From: Bradyrhizobium aeschynomenes
GTDB taxonomy: Bacteria > Pseudomonadota > Alphaproteobacteria > Rhizobiales > Xanthobacteraceae
Direction of reading: 5' to 3'
NCBI RefSeq assembly: GCF_013178945.1
Contig: NZ_JABFDM010000003.1
Span: 784,406-848,405 of the forward strand
DNA length: 64,000 nucleotides
Below the pieces are notes generated by a model, which saw only the letters and a list, made by a program, of their open reading frames with translations, ran no database searches and was not told the DNA's origin. Positions 17,932-27,347 of the stretch are shown one piece after another. The translations under genes and the position numbers were made by a program. How positions within the stretch are numbered: the stretch's first letter is position 1; each line of letters opens with the position of its first letter.

Positions 17932-18870
17932 CTAGAGATACGCCTTCGGCAGCAGCATGTGGATGCCCTTGTTGCCGTCGACCAGCTGGGTGACGCGCAG
18001 ATTGCCGGCCAGCGAGCACAGCATGTAGGCCTGGTTGCGCGACAGGTTGGTGCGGGCGCAGACGTGCTTGACCATCTCGCGCACCGCCTGCTTGGCGGCG
18101 TCGTCGAGATCCTCGTCGAGGCCGATCGACATCAGGTGCGTGGCGTTCTCGGCGAACGGCCAGGTGACATCCATGTCCTTGCGCACGGTGAGGCGGAAGC
18201 TGCCGGTGACGCCGGTCTCGAGCGCGGTGATGCAGACTTCGCCATCGCCCTGCACGCCGTGACCGTCGCCGGCGAAGAACAGCGCGCCCTCGTTGAACAC
18301 AGGCAAATACAGCGTCGTGCCGGGCCGCAGCTCCTTGTTGTCCATGTTGCCGCCGAAGCTGCGCGGCACCGGCGAGCCGCACCGCCCCCACGCCGGCGGC
18401 GGCGCGGTGGCGATGATGCCGAAGAACGGATCGAGCGCGATCTCCGTGCCCCAGGGCATGATGCAGACCTGGCGCTCGTGATCGACCTTCGGGTGGATGG
18501 TCTCGTAGTCGGTGAATTCCTCGGGCAGGGTGCCGAGCAAAGGCAGGATCGAGACGAAGCCCCAATCCTGGCTGACCTTGCAGCTGAGAATGTCGACCTG
18601 CAGCGTGTCGCCGGGCTGCGCGCCCTTCACATAGACGGGCCCGGTGATGAAATGCGGGCCCGGCCCCTGGATCATGGTGTCAAGCGCGGTGAGATAGGCG
18701 GGCGGAACAATGCTGCGGTCTTCGGGGAGGGTTTCCTTGCCGCCGGCCGGGAACGAATGCAGCGTCACGGTGTCGCCGGAGGCGACTTCGAGCACCGGCG
18801 GCGTGGTGCTGTCGAGATAGCCCCACACCATGCTCTCATGCGTCGCGGGAATCTCGTGGCGTTTGGACAT
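17932..18870 (-). CDS. Acetamidase/formamidase family protein
   Basis: Cytoplasmic amidase of the FmdA/AmdA family that hydrolyses formamide or acetamide to ammonia and the acid. The start MSKRHEIPATHESMVWGYL at 18870 is preferred over an extension to 18960. Conserved pieces include GPVYVKGAQPGDTLQVDI, the gating region PFFGIIATAPP, SFGGNMDNKELRPGTTLYLPVF and FFAGDGHGVQGDGE. The 312-residue length is normal. It converges tail to tail with ccoG, with a gap of only eight bases. Formamidase fits the one-carbon theme of the neighbourhood, but specificity is inference. Confidence 0.88.
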   Translation of the reverse strand: MSKRHEIPATHESMVWGYLDSTTPPVLEVASGDTVTLHSFPAGGKETLPEDRSIVPPAYLTALDTMIQGPGPHFITGPVYVKGAQPGDTLQVDILSCKVSQDWGFVSILPLLGTLPEEFTDYETIHPKVDHERQVCIMPWGTEIALDPFFGIIATAPPPAWGRCGSPVPRSFGGNMDNKELRPGTTLYLPVFNEGALFFAGDGHGVQGDGEVCITALETGVTGSFRLTVRKDMDVTWPFAENATHLMSIGLDEDLDDAAKQAVREMVKHVCARTNLSRNQAYMLCSLAGNLRVTQLVDGNKGIHMLLPKAYL

Positions 18871-19171
18871 GGGCTGTCTCCGTCGGGCTCGGGTCTCGGC
18901 GCTGATAACAAGGCAGGATGCGGCGGGCGGCAATGCCAAAAACTGGTCAGCTTTGCTCACGGCCCCGGCAGATCGACGGGACGTCTTCCGCTGATGTCAA
19001 TTTTGCCAATCGGCGACGTGGCGCCGGCAGGCCCCGGCGATTCCACGCCGTCGCCCTTGACCGTTCCCGCCTTGCGCATCGGCGACGCGTGGTCGCGAGG
19101 GCCATGCGCCGGGGTACTACCAAGCTCATGGAATTCATGCGAGAATAGACCTGTTGGCCGCGTAGGGGTCT

Positions 19172-19552
19172 GTGAGCATGCGACGTTCCCTGCACACCGA
19201 GCACGAGATCCTGGTTCTGCTTTGCGAGGCGGAGTCGGGTGTTCCGATTGCCGAAATTTGCAGCACGGCCGGCGTGTCGCTGCGCACCTTTTATCGCTGG
19301 CGCCAGCGCTATGGCGGTCTCACCAGTCCTGCCCTGCGCCATTTGAAGGAGCTGGAGATCGAGAACCAGCGGCTGCGCTCGCTGGTGACCAAGCTCGTCG
19401 AGGGGCAGCCGAATGCCACCGTTGCCCCGAAGGTCGCGCCGGCACCGCTGCGCCAGGATTGCGGCAGCACGCCTCATGGCGTGGCCGGTGCGCCGGGACA
19501 GGCCCGCGGCGCCGTGATCGGCCGTTATGCCTCGGTGCGCTACGGCCGCTAG
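19172..19552 (+). CDS. Orphan transposase-like protein (IS3 OrfA-type helix-turn-helix)
   Basis: A 126-residue product; the GTG at 19172 or the ATG at 19178 can start it. The N-terminal half has the HTH of IS3/IS911 OrfA proteins (IAEICSTAGVSLRTFYRWRQ) and a leucine-zipper-like stretch (LKELEIENQRLRSLVTKL). The last 45 residues (Ala/Pro/Gly-rich, ending YASVRYGR) do not resemble OrfA. No orfB, terminal inverted repeats or target duplication were found nearby. It may be an insertion remnant or a domesticated DNA-binding protein. Confidence 0.6.
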   Translation: MSMRRSLHTEHEILVLLCEAESGVPIAEICSTAGVSLRTFYRWRQRYGGLTSPALRHLKELEIENQRLRSLVTKLVEGQPNATVAPKVAPAPLRQDCGSTPHGVAGAPGQARGAVIGRYASVRYGR

Positions 19553-19576
19553 CTCGTTGCCGTTCTGTTGAAGGGA

Positions 19577-19604
19577 TCATCGGCCGGATCGCTCCGGCCG
19601 ATGA
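19577..19604. terminator. Perfect 12-bp hairpin between convergent genes
   Basis: TCATCGGCCGGA at 19577-19588 pairs exactly with TCCGGCCGATGA at 19593-19604 across a four-base loop. It sits between the stop of the transposase-like gene and the stop of the molybdopterin subunit gene, which converge. There is no long T-run, so it is a likely bidirectional stop or mRNA-end hairpin rather than a classic terminator. Confidence 0.5.
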
Positions 19605-19617
19605 CAGGCTCGTCGTC

Positions 19618-21951
19618 TTAGATCGCGAGCTGCTTGCCGATCGGCAGCGTGCGCAGACGCTTGCCGGTGGCGGCAAAGATCGCGTTGGCGAGCGCCGGCG
19701 CAAACGGCGGCACGCCCGGCTCGCCGACGCCGCTCGGCGGCGTGTCGGGATCAGCCGGCACGATGTGCACGTTGGTGATGAGCGGTGCCTCGTCGATCCG
19801 GACCACCGGATGGTCGTCGAAGTTGCGCTGCTGCACCCGGCCGTTCTTGAAGCTGACCTCGCCGTATTTGGCGAGGCTGAGCCCCATGATCGCGGCACCC
19901 TCGAGCTGCGATTGGATCCGCTCGGGGTTGACGAAGACACCGCAATCGATCGCGCTATCGACCTGGTGCACCGTCAGCTTGCCCTTGTCGTCGACCTCGA
20001 CCTCCACGATGGTGGCGATGTAGCTCACGAAGCTGCGATGCGCGGCGATGCCGAGGCCACGGCCCTTGTCCACCTTGCGGCCCCAATTGCCCTTCTCGGC
20101 GACGAACTCGACGACCCTGCGCAGCCGCCCGGTATCGATCGGGTAGCTCTCATAGGGCTCGCCATAGTTCCAGAGGTCCTTTACCGAAGCGAGCTTGACG
20201 ATGCGCGGAATGCCGATCAGTTCGAGCAGCATGTCCTTCTGGTCGCGACCGGTGGCGGCGGCGATCTCTCCCATCATCGATTGCACGGCGAAGGCGCGCG
20301 GGATGTTCGAGACCGAACGGAACCAGCCGATGCGGGTCATCGCCTTGGCGGCGGGGTTCTCGCACTGGATGTTGGCGATCTCGAACGGCATGTCGACAAG
20401 GCCCATGCCGAGCTCGAACGGCGCGGCGTGATCGGCGCCGGCTGCAAAGGTCGACAGGATCGTCGGCGCAACGCTGCGGTGACGCCACGCCACCACCTTG
20501 CCGGACTTGTCGAGCCCGGCCTCGATCCTTTCCACCGAGACGGTGTGCAGGAAGTCGTGCTGGATGTCGTCATCACGCGTCCACTGCACCTTCACGGGCG
20601 CGCCCAGCTCCTTGGAGAGCAGGGCGGCTTCGAGCGCGAAGTCGCATTTCGATTTGCGGCCGAAACCGCCGCCGAGCAGGGTGACGTTGACGGTCACGTT
20701 CTCGATCGGGATCTGCAGGGTCTTGGCGACGTCCTCGCGGGTGCCGCCCGGGCTCTGCACCGGCGCCCAGATCTCGGCCTTGTCGCCCCTGACGTCGGCC
20801 ACCGCGACCGGCGGCTCCATGCTGGCATGGGCGAAATGCGGCAGATAGTACTCGCCGGTGATGACCTTGTCGGCCGACTTCAGCGCCGCTTCGACATCAC
20901 CTTCCTGGCGCACGACGAGTCCCGGCTGGCGCGCGGCCGCTTCGAGCTCGGCGCGGTAGGCGACGGAGTCGTAGGCCGCATTGGGGCCGTCGTCCCACTC
21001 GACCTTCAACGCGTCGCGGCCCTTGATCGCAGCTCCCGTATTGCGCGCGATCACGGCGACGCCGCCAAGCGGCTGGAACTTCGATGGCCATGGCCAGCCC
21101 TTGACCTCGAGCACCTTCTCGACGCCGGACACCTTGAGCGTCTCTGCCGGATCGAACGACTTCACCTTGCCGCCCGTGACCGGCGGCCGGGCGATGACCG
21201 CGTACTTCATGCCGGGCAGGCGGATATCGGCACCATAATGCGCCGTGCCGACGGTGATGTCGTGCAGGTCGACGATGCTGACCTGGCCCTTGCCGAGATA
21301 CCGGAAATCTCTAGGCGACTTCAGCTTGATGGTGTCGACCGCGGGCACCGGCTGACTGGCGGCGTCGGCCGCGAGCTCGCCGAAGCCGAGGCGCTTGCCG
21401 CTGGCGCTGTGCACGACCTCGTGATTGACCGCTTTCACCTCGCTGGCGGGCACGCCGAGCTTCTTGGCGGCAGCCGCCTCCAGCATCGCCCGCGCCATCG
21501 CGCCGATCTGGCGCATCGGCAGCAGATAGTGCCGCGTGCTGCGCGAGCCGTCGGTGTCCTGGTTGCCGAACTTCACCTCGTCGCCGGGCGCCTGCACGAC
21601 GCGCACGCGCGACCAGTCGGCTTCCATCTCCTCGGCGACGATCAGCGGCAGGCTGGTGCGCACGCCTGTGCCCATCTCGGAGCGATGCGCAAGGATGGAG
21701 ACGATGCCGTCGGGGGCGATCGACACGAAGATCTTGGGATCGACCACGGTGCCATGCGGCATCTTGCCGGCGCCGGTCTCATAGGCGGCGAACGCCGGAC
21801 GCGACAACAGGGGGGCGGCGAGCACGAAGCCGCCGGCCAATCCCAGCGTCTGCAGAATTGCGCGACGCGAGACGTTCTCGACCTTGAGATGCTGTTCGAA
21901 GCCGCGGCGGGATGCGGGCTTTGCGATCTCGGGATTTGCGATGATGCTCAT
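19618..21951 (-). CDS. Xanthine dehydrogenase-family molybdopterin-binding subunit (IorB-like), Tat-exported
   Basis: Large catalytic subunit of a molybdenum hydroxylase. The ATG at 21951 lies two bases after the stop of the small subunit, giving 777 residues. A twin-arginine leader is present (VSRRAILQTLGLAGGFVLAAP), so the enzyme is probably periplasmic like isoquinoline 1-oxidoreductase. Molybdopterin-binding segments include RSEMGTGVRTSLP, LLGGGFGRKSKCDF and the C-terminal GVGEPGVPPFAPALANAI with the catalytic Glu in the GVGE context. Partner electron transfer would go through the 2Fe-2S subunit to a cytochrome not encoded next to it. The aldehyde or N-heterocycle substrate is unknown. 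Confidence 0.88.
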   Translation of the reverse strand: MSIIANPEIAKPASRRGFEQHLKVENVSRRAILQTLGLAGGFVLAAPLLSRPAFAAYETGAGKMPHGTVVDPKIFVSIAPDGIVSILAHRSEMGTGVRTSLPLIVAEEMEADWSRVRVVQAPGDEVKFGNQDTDGSRSTRHYLLPMRQIGAMARAMLEAAAAKKLGVPASEVKAVNHEVVHSASGKRLGFGELAADAASQPVPAVDTIKLKSPRDFRYLGKGQVSIVDLHDITVGTAHYGADIRLPGMKYAVIARPPVTGGKVKSFDPAETLKVSGVEKVLEVKGWPWPSKFQPLGGVAVIARNTGAAIKGRDALKVEWDDGPNAAYDSVAYRAELEAAARQPGLVVRQEGDVEAALKSADKVITGEYYLPHFAHASMEPPVAVADVRGDKAEIWAPVQSPGGTREDVAKTLQIPIENVTVNVTLLGGGFGRKSKCDFALEAALLSKELGAPVKVQWTRDDDIQHDFLHTVSVERIEAGLDKSGKVVAWRHRSVAPTILSTFAAGADHAAPFELGMGLVDMPFEIANIQCENPAAKAMTRIGWFRSVSNIPRAFAVQSMMGEIAAATGRDQKDMLLELIGIPRIVKLASVKDLWNYGEPYESYPIDTGRLRRVVEFVAEKGNWGRKVDKGRGLGIAAHRSFVSYIATIVEVEVDDKGKLTVHQVDSAIDCGVFVNPERIQSQLEGAAIMGLSLAKYGEVSFKNGRVQQRNFDDHPVVRIDEAPLITNVHIVPADPDTPPSGVGEPGVPPFAPALANAIFAATGKRLRTLPIGKQLAI

Positions 21952-21953
21952 GA

Positions 21954-22406
21954 TCACACCCCCGTCGAGGCCAGATGGACCGCATTCTCGATGCGCTGAT
22001 AGCATCCGCAGCGGCAGATGTTGCCGGCCATCGCGTCCCGGATCTGGTCATGCGAGGGCTTCGGATTCTGGTTGAGCAGCGCCGCCGCCTGCATGATCTG
22101 CCCGGCCTGGCAGAAGCCGCATTGCGGGACGTTGACCTGCCGCCACGCTTTCTGCACCGGGTGGTCGCCGGTCGGGTGCAGGCCTTCGATGGTGGTGACC
22201 TCGCGGCCGGCGACGTCCGATACCGCGGTGATGCAGGCGCGCGCGGCCTCCTTGTCGATCATCACGGTGCAGGCGCCGCACAGCGCCTGGCCGCAGCCAT
22301 ATTTGCTGCCCGTCAACCCCAGCTCATCGCGCAGATACCACAGCAGCGACAGACTGGGATCGCCATCCCAGCTCTGCTCCTGGCCGTTGATTTTCACCTT
22401 GATCAT
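21954..22406 (-). CDS. (2Fe-2S)-binding small subunit of the molybdenum hydroxylase (IorA-like)
   Basis: A 150-residue electron-transfer subunit starting MIKVKINGQEQSWDGD. It carries a plant-type 2Fe-2S centre (YGCGQALCGACTV) and a second helical 2Fe-2S centre (CGFCQAGQIM with CRCGCYQRI). It is first in a two-gene operon; the catalytic subunit begins two bases after its stop. Longer upstream starts add an unlikely Arg/Trp-rich leader. Confidence 0.9.
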   Translation of the reverse strand: MIKVKINGQEQSWDGDPSLSLLWYLRDELGLTGSKYGCGQALCGACTVMIDKEAARACITAVSDVAGREVTTIEGLHPTGDHPVQKAWRQVNVPQCGFCQAGQIMQAAALLNQNPKPSHDQIRDAMAGNICRCGCYQRIENAVHLASTGV

Positions 22407-22665
22407 GTTCGCCCTCGCTCTGTCGGACCAATGGTCGTTGGTTCTGATCGTTGGTGGACGCGCGCGGGACCACATGTCCCTGGTGCACGCGCCGGATCAA
22501 TTGAGTTGTCGGAAAGTCACCCATGATAACAGACCGGGAGTGAGGTCGGACTACACAGGCGCGTGTATTGACGAGATGCGCGGCGGCCGTGTGCGGGTGC
22601 AGTATCGCAGATCCATGATGCCGCATCGCGCGGTGCAACAGATGCGCGCGGCCAGCAGGTGGCTC

Positions 22666-22705
22666 AAATAAAGAATGCCTCGCCGGCGCGATGGCAGGCG
22701 AGGCA
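22666..22705 (-). terminator. Rho-independent terminator after the xoxF-gfa operon
   Basis: On the reverse strand TGCCTCGCC pairs with GGCGAGGCA (22697-22705 with 22676-22684) across a 12-base loop, and is followed by the T-rich ATTCTTTATTT. It lies about 45 bases past the gfa stop. Confidence 0.7.
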
Positions 22706-22749
22706 CCAAGTCTTCAGGAAGGAACGCTTCAGTCGTTACGCTACGGCCG

Positions 22750-23313
22750 TCAGGCCGCCTTTGCTTTCGCCACGTGAGTGGCGATCGCATCCATCAAGGC
22801 CGGCGACAGGCAGTCATAGGGCTCGAGCCCCAGCTCCTTCAGCCTCGCCCGGATCTCGCCCATCTGCTCCGGCTTCACGCCCGATTCGATCACCGAGGAC
22901 ACGAAGGCGGCGAAGCCCGGTGCCGCCGAGCCCTGCTCCTGGAACAGCTCGGGGTGAATGAAGTCGAGGCCGTAGAACGGGTGACCGGTGTTCTCGATGC
23001 GGCCATACATGTGGGTGCCGCAACCGGTGCAGGCATAGCGCTGGATGACGGCGGAGGGATCGACGATCTTCAGCTTGTCGCCGTTCTCCAGAACCGCGAC
23101 GTTCTGCCGCGGCACGACGGCCACGACCGAGAAGGTCGCGCCGGATGGCTTCCAGCACTTGGTGCAGCCGCAGGCGTGGTTGTGAGCCACGTCACCGGTG
23201 ATGCCGACCTTCACCGGCCGATCGTGGCACTTGCAGACCAGCGTGCCGCCGGCGAAGTGGCCGCTTCCCTGTTTGACGCCGTTGTCAACGGACGGATGGA
23301 TGTGGACAGTCAT
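22750..23313 (-). CDS. gfa: S-(hydroxymethyl)glutathione synthase (formaldehyde-activating enzyme)
   Basis: Catalyses or speeds the condensation of formaldehyde with glutathione. The protein is 187 residues with the GFA zinc-binding cysteines: [18 protein letters not shown] and the later [12 protein letters not shown]. It is the last gene of the xoxF-xoxG-frmA-gfa operon, 33 bases after the dehydrogenase stop, which places it directly in formaldehyde oxidation downstream of methanol dehydrogenase. Confidence 0.93.
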   Translation of the reverse strand: MTVHIHPSVDNGVKQGSGHFAGGTLVCKCHDRPVKVGITGDVAHNHACGCTKCWKPSGATFSVVAVVPRQNVAVLENGDKLKIVDPSAVIQRYACTGCGTHMYGRIENTGHPFYGLDFIHPELFQEQGSAAPGFAAFVSSVIESGVKPEQMGEIRARLKELGLEPYDCLSPALMDAIATHVAKAKAA

Positions 23314-23346
23314 GGCGCAATCCTCCTCATGTTTGCGTGCTTGGGG

Positions 23347-24456
23347 TCAGAACACGACGACGGAACGGATCGATTTGCCCTCATGCATCAGGTCGAAGCC
23401 CTTGTTGATCTCTTCGAGCGTGAGCGTGTGGGTGATCATCGGATCGATTTCGATCTTTCCGTTCATGTACCAATCGACGATCTTGGGAACGTCGGTGCGC
23501 CCGCGCGCGCCGCCGAACGCCGTGCCCTTCCAGACGCGTCCGGTGACGAGCTGGAACGGGCGGGTGGCGATTTCCTTGCCGGCTTCGGCGACACCGATGA
23601 TGATCGATTCGCCCCAGCCGCGATGGCAGGCTTCCAGCGCCTGACGCATGACGGTGGTGTTGCCGGTGCAGTCGAAGGTGTAGTCGGCGCCGCCGTCGGT
23701 CAGCGCGACCAGATGTTGAACGATGTCGCCGGTGACCTTCTTGGGATTGACAAAATGGGTCATGCCGAAACGACGGCCCCATTCCTCCTTGCCGTCGTTC
23801 AGGTCGACGCCGATGATCTTGTCGGCGCCCGCCATCCGGGCGCCCTGGATGACGTTGAGACCGATGCCGCCGAGGCCGAACACGATCACGTTCGAACCGG
23901 GCGTGACCTTGGCCGTGTTGACGACGGCGCCGACGCCCGTGGTGACGCCGCACCCGATGTAGCAGCTCTTGTCGAACGGTGCGTCCTCACGGATCTTCGC
24001 CACCGCAATCTCGGGCAGCACCGTGAAGTTCGAGAAGGTCGAGCAGCCCATATAGTGGTAGATCGTCTGGCCCTTGTAGCTGAAGCGCGAGGTGCCGTCG
24101 GGCATCAGGCCCTTGCCCTGCGTTGCTCTGATCGCGGTGCAAAGGTTGGTCTTGCGGCTGAGGCAGCTCTTGCACTGCCGGCATTCCGGCGTGTACAGCG
24201 GAATCACGTGATCGCCGGCCTTCACCGAGGTGACGCCGGGGCCGACCTCGCGCACGATGCCGGCGCCCTCATGGCCGAGGATCGAGGGGAAGATGCCCTC
24301 GCTGTCGAAACCGTCGAGCGTGTAGGCATCGGTATGGCAGATGCCGGTCGCCTTGATCTCGACCAGCACCTCGCCGGCCTTCGGTCCTTCGAGGTCGAGC
24401 TCGACGATCTCCAGCGGTTTCTTGGCTTCGAAAGCGACCGCGGCGCGCGTCTTCAT
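23347..24456 (-). CDS. frmA: S-(hydroxymethyl)glutathione dehydrogenase (class III alcohol dehydrogenase)
   Basis: NAD-dependent zinc enzyme oxidising S-hydroxymethylglutathione to S-formylglutathione in the cytoplasm; called flhA or adhI in some methylotrophs. The 369-residue length is standard. Catalytic zinc ligands appear in [13 protein letters not shown] and [12 protein letters not shown], structural zinc cysteines in [15 protein letters not shown], and the coenzyme site in [20 protein letters not shown]. It sits between xoxG and gfa in one operon; S-formylglutathione hydrolase is encoded separately at 45.9 kb. Confidence 0.95.
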   Translation of the reverse strand: MKTRAAVAFEAKKPLEIVELDLEGPKAGEVLVEIKATGICHTDAYTLDGFDSEGIFPSILGHEGAGIVREVGPGVTSVKAGDHVIPLYTPECRQCKSCLSRKTNLCTAIRATQGKGLMPDGTSRFSYKGQTIYHYMGCSTFSNFTVLPEIAVAKIREDAPFDKSCYIGCGVTTGVGAVVNTAKVTPGSNVIVFGLGGIGLNVIQGARMAGADKIIGVDLNDGKEEWGRRFGMTHFVNPKKVTGDIVQHLVALTDGGADYTFDCTGNTTVMRQALEACHRGWGESIIIGVAEAGKEIATRPFQLVTGRVWKGTAFGGARGRTDVPKIVDWYMNGKIEIDPMITHTLTLEEINKGFDLMHEGKSIRSVVVF

Positions 24457-24522
24457 GTCTTCAACTCCTGTTTCAGTCTCTTGAGGTCCGCGGCGTCGTC
24501 CGGGCGCGGACCACGTCGTCGG

Positions 24523-25065
24523 CTATTTCTTGCCCATGCAGGAGTTCTCCGCTTCCGTATAGGCTGGCGGCTTGTCCTCATGCTTGGCCGGGCGGACGCG
24601 TCCCACCGCGTCATTGCCGCGGGCGCGCAGGTAGATGTAGAGGTCGTCCATGTAGCAGGCCACGTTCGGATTGTCGCCGAAGGCCGGCATGACGTTTTCC
24701 TGGGCCGTGCTGACATTCTTTCGTCCGCTGGCAATGACCCCGATGAAATCGCCGTAGCTCATGTTCTTGACCGAGTCCTTGAGCGCCGGCGCATAGGTCG
24801 ATCCCATGCCGTCGGGCCCGTGGCAGACATGGCACTCGGAATGGTAGCGGCGGTATCCGGAATAGGTGTACCAGTCCACCGAACCATCGGCGCCAACCTT
24901 GTAGGTCGGATTGCCGTCCTTATCGAAGTACTTGCCGTCTTCGGACTTGACCGCCGTCGGATCTCCCGGGCCCTCGGCCCAGGCGTTCTCGACCACACTC
25001 ATTCCACCGGTTGCCGCGCACAAGGCTGCGGCGACCGCAATCAGAATCTTACGCAAGGGCGTCAT
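24523..25065 (-). CDS. xoxG: c-type cytochrome of methanol oxidation (XoxG-like)
   Basis: Periplasmic monohaem cytochrome that should take electrons from XoxF. The start MTPLRKILIAVAAALCAATG at 25065 gives a signal peptide ending near NAWA. The haem motif CHVCH lies near residue 75 (SECHVCHGPDGMGSTYAP). An axial Met candidate is in ENVMPAFGDN, and a further Cys pair (ACYMD and NSCMG) could form a disulfide. It matches the methanol-metabolism-related c-type cytochrome family. It is second in the operon, 69 bases after xoxF. Confidence 0.9.
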   Translation of the reverse strand: MTPLRKILIAVAAALCAATGGMSVVENAWAEGPGDPTAVKSEDGKYFDKDGNPTYKVGADGSVDWYTYSGYRRYHSECHVCHGPDGMGSTYAPALKDSVKNMSYGDFIGVIASGRKNVSTAQENVMPAFGDNPNVACYMDDLYIYLRARGNDAVGRVRPAKHEDKPPAYTEAENSCMGKK

Positions 25066-25134
25066 CCCCAAATTTTCGAGGCAGGCGAACCGGCGCATGG
25101 ACGCGATCCATGCGCCGGAAGCAGGCTGCTCCGC

Positions 25135-26940
25135 CTATTGCTGCGGGAGCGAGAACACGGTGAGCGCGCCGCCGAGCGCGGTATAGTTGCTCAGCGCTGC
25201 ATAGCCACCGACTGCACCGAGACCGGCGGTCGGATCCGTGAGGCCCGCGGCGAGACCGATGCCGGCCCAGCCGCCGACGCCCGAGAGCACGGCCACATAC
25301 TGCTTGCCGCCGTTCTCGTAGGTCGTGACGTTGCCGATGATGCCGGACGGAGTCTTGAACTTGTAGAGCTCCTTGCCGGTCTTGGCGTCGACTGCCTTGA
25401 GGTACCCTTCGAGCGTTCCGTAGAACACCACGCCGCCAGCGGTGGCCAGCGCACCCGACCACACCGAGAACGGCTCCTTGTTCGACCAGGCGATCTTGCC
25501 GGTCTTGCCGTCCCAGGCGATGAAGTTGCCCATATGGGTCTCACCCGCCGGAGGATACATCGACAGCGTCGCGCCGACATAGGGCTGACCTGCGGTGTAG
25601 CTCACCTTGAAGGGCTCGTAATCCATGCAGACATGGTTGGTCGGAACGTAGAACAGCTGCGTGTCCGGAGAGTAGGCGGCCGGCTGTTCGTCCTTGGTGC
25701 CGAGCGCCGCCGGGCAGATGCCCTTGGTGTTGACGTCCTCGCCCTGCTTGTCGGTCGAGTACTGATCGACAACCTTGGGACGGCCATAGGTTGCCGAGTT
25801 CTTGTCCATGTCGACGCCGGTGGTCCAGTTCACCTTCGGGTCGAACTTCTCGGCCACCAGCAGTTCTCCGGTGGCACGATCGAGCGTATAGCCGAGGCCG
25901 TTACGGTCGAAGTGCGTGAGGAGCTTGCGCGGCTGCCCATTGATCGCCTGGTCGGACAGGATCATCTCGTTGACGCCGTCATAGTCCCACTCGTCGTGGG
26001 GCGTCATCTGATAGACCCACTTCGCAACGCCGGTATCGGCCGCGCGCGCGAAGATCGTCATCGACCATTTGTTGTCGCCGGGACGCTGCTTCGGATTCCA
26101 GGTCGAGGGATTGCCCGAGCCGTAATACACCATGTCGAGCTGCGGGTCGTAGGAGATCCAGCCCCAGGTGCAGCCGCCGCCCGTCTTCCACTGGTCGCCC
26201 TGCCAGGTCTTCAGGCTCGAATCCTTGCCGACGGGCTTGCCGAGCGATGTGGTGTTGGCGTCGAACAGGATCTGATCATCCGGGCCTTCGGAGTAGGCCT
26301 TCCAGACCTGCTTGCCGCTCTTGATGTCGTAAGCGGTCATGCTGCACTGGACGCCGAACTCGCCGCCCGACGTGCCGACCAGGACCTTGTCCTTGACGAC
26401 CAGCGGAGCGGAGGTGCCGGTCTGGCCCTTGCTCGGATCGCCATTGACGGCAGTCCAGACGTGCTGGCCGGTCTTGGCGTCGATCGCCACCAGCTTGTCG
26501 TCGGCCTGATGCAGGAAGATCTTGCCTTCGCCATAGGCAACGCCGCGATTGACCGTGTCGCAGCACATCACCGGAATGACGTTTGGATCCTGCTTGGGCT
26601 CGTACTTCCAGACGATCTTGTTGTCGTTCGCCAGATCGATGGCGTAGACCTTGTTCGGGAACGGCGTATGCACATACATCATGTTGCCGACGATGAGCGG
26701 TCCGCCTTCATGGCCGCGCAGCACGCCCGTGGAGAAGGTCCACGCGACCTGCAGCTTGCCGACGTTCTGTGCGTTGATCTGGTTGAGCTTGGAGTAACGC
26801 GTGTTTGCGTAGTCTCCCGCCGGCATCACCCAGTCCTTCGGGTTGGCCGACATCTTGACCAGCTCTTCGCTGGCCCATGCGCCACCCGCGGCGAGCGCCG
26901 CGACTGACGTCAGACATGTTGCGAGTAGCACTCTTCGCAT
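25135..26940 (-). CDS. xoxF: Lanthanide-dependent methanol dehydrogenase XoxF
   Basis: Periplasmic PQQ quinoprotein oxidising methanol to formaldehyde. The ATG at 26940 follows GGGAGGAAAG and starts a signal peptide ([23 protein letters not shown]). The 601-residue beta-propeller has repeated tryptophan-docking motifs ([14 protein letters not shown]). Key residues by alignment memory are the vicinal disulfide Cys126-Cys127, metal ligands Glu194 and Asn277, catalytic Asp319 and, two residues on, Asp321 in [11 protein letters not shown]. That second Asp replaces the Ala of calcium MxaF enzymes and marks lanthanide dependence. It leads the xoxF-xoxG-frmA-gfa operon, divergent from an AraC regulator. 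Confidence 0.96.
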   Translation of the reverse strand: MRRVLLATCLTSVAALAAGGAWASEELVKMSANPKDWVMPAGDYANTRYSKLNQINAQNVGKLQVAWTFSTGVLRGHEGGPLIVGNMMYVHTPFPNKVYAIDLANDNKIVWKYEPKQDPNVIPVMCCDTVNRGVAYGEGKIFLHQADDKLVAIDAKTGQHVWTAVNGDPSKGQTGTSAPLVVKDKVLVGTSGGEFGVQCSMTAYDIKSGKQVWKAYSEGPDDQILFDANTTSLGKPVGKDSSLKTWQGDQWKTGGGCTWGWISYDPQLDMVYYGSGNPSTWNPKQRPGDNKWSMTIFARAADTGVAKWVYQMTPHDEWDYDGVNEMILSDQAINGQPRKLLTHFDRNGLGYTLDRATGELLVAEKFDPKVNWTTGVDMDKNSATYGRPKVVDQYSTDKQGEDVNTKGICPAALGTKDEQPAAYSPDTQLFYVPTNHVCMDYEPFKVSYTAGQPYVGATLSMYPPAGETHMGNFIAWDGKTGKIAWSNKEPFSVWSGALATAGGVVFYGTLEGYLKAVDAKTGKELYKFKTPSGIIGNVTTYENGGKQYVAVLSGVGGWAGIGLAAGLTDPTAGLGAVGGYAALSNYTALGGALTVFSLPQQ

Positions 26941-27347
26941 CGTCTTTCCTCCCGGGTTCAACTGAGGTTCCGCAGAAAGCGGCCCAGTATTCGTTTTCGG
27001 CATCATTGATTATCCACTTCCCGATCGGGAAACTTGCCCAAAAGAGAAAAGAGCTTGCTCAAGAGTGAAGCGAACAGAAGTTTTTGCAGGAGATTTTGCT
27101 TTGCTGGTCCGCAACATCGGGCGCATTCTTGCTGCGGAGCATCAATTCGCACCATCCGGGTTCCACCGAAGGTTGATGTTTTTCTTGACCTTACAGGGAT
27201 GAAGGCGGAGGATCGTTGCGGGCGTTTTATGGAACTGATGCGTCGCGAGGGATATCGCGGCCTTAAAATCGGAGTAATCTTGCAGCATTCTCATCCGCCG
27301 TCCTGCGGCGGACCCGTTGCGTCTCGATCTTGAATCGGTGGATAAAT

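Noticed and set aside
16201..21999. A 1,932-codon forward open frame
   Set aside because: It overlaps ccoG in another frame and runs antisense to the formamidase and molybdenum hydroxylase genes. Composition is Arg/Ala/Gly/Asp-rich without domains, a known artefact of high-GC codon use.
22675..26907. A 1,410-codon forward open frame
   Set aside because: Exactly antisense to gfa, frmA, xoxG and xoxF, all of which have clear domains. It has no recognisable domain and no ribosome binding site.
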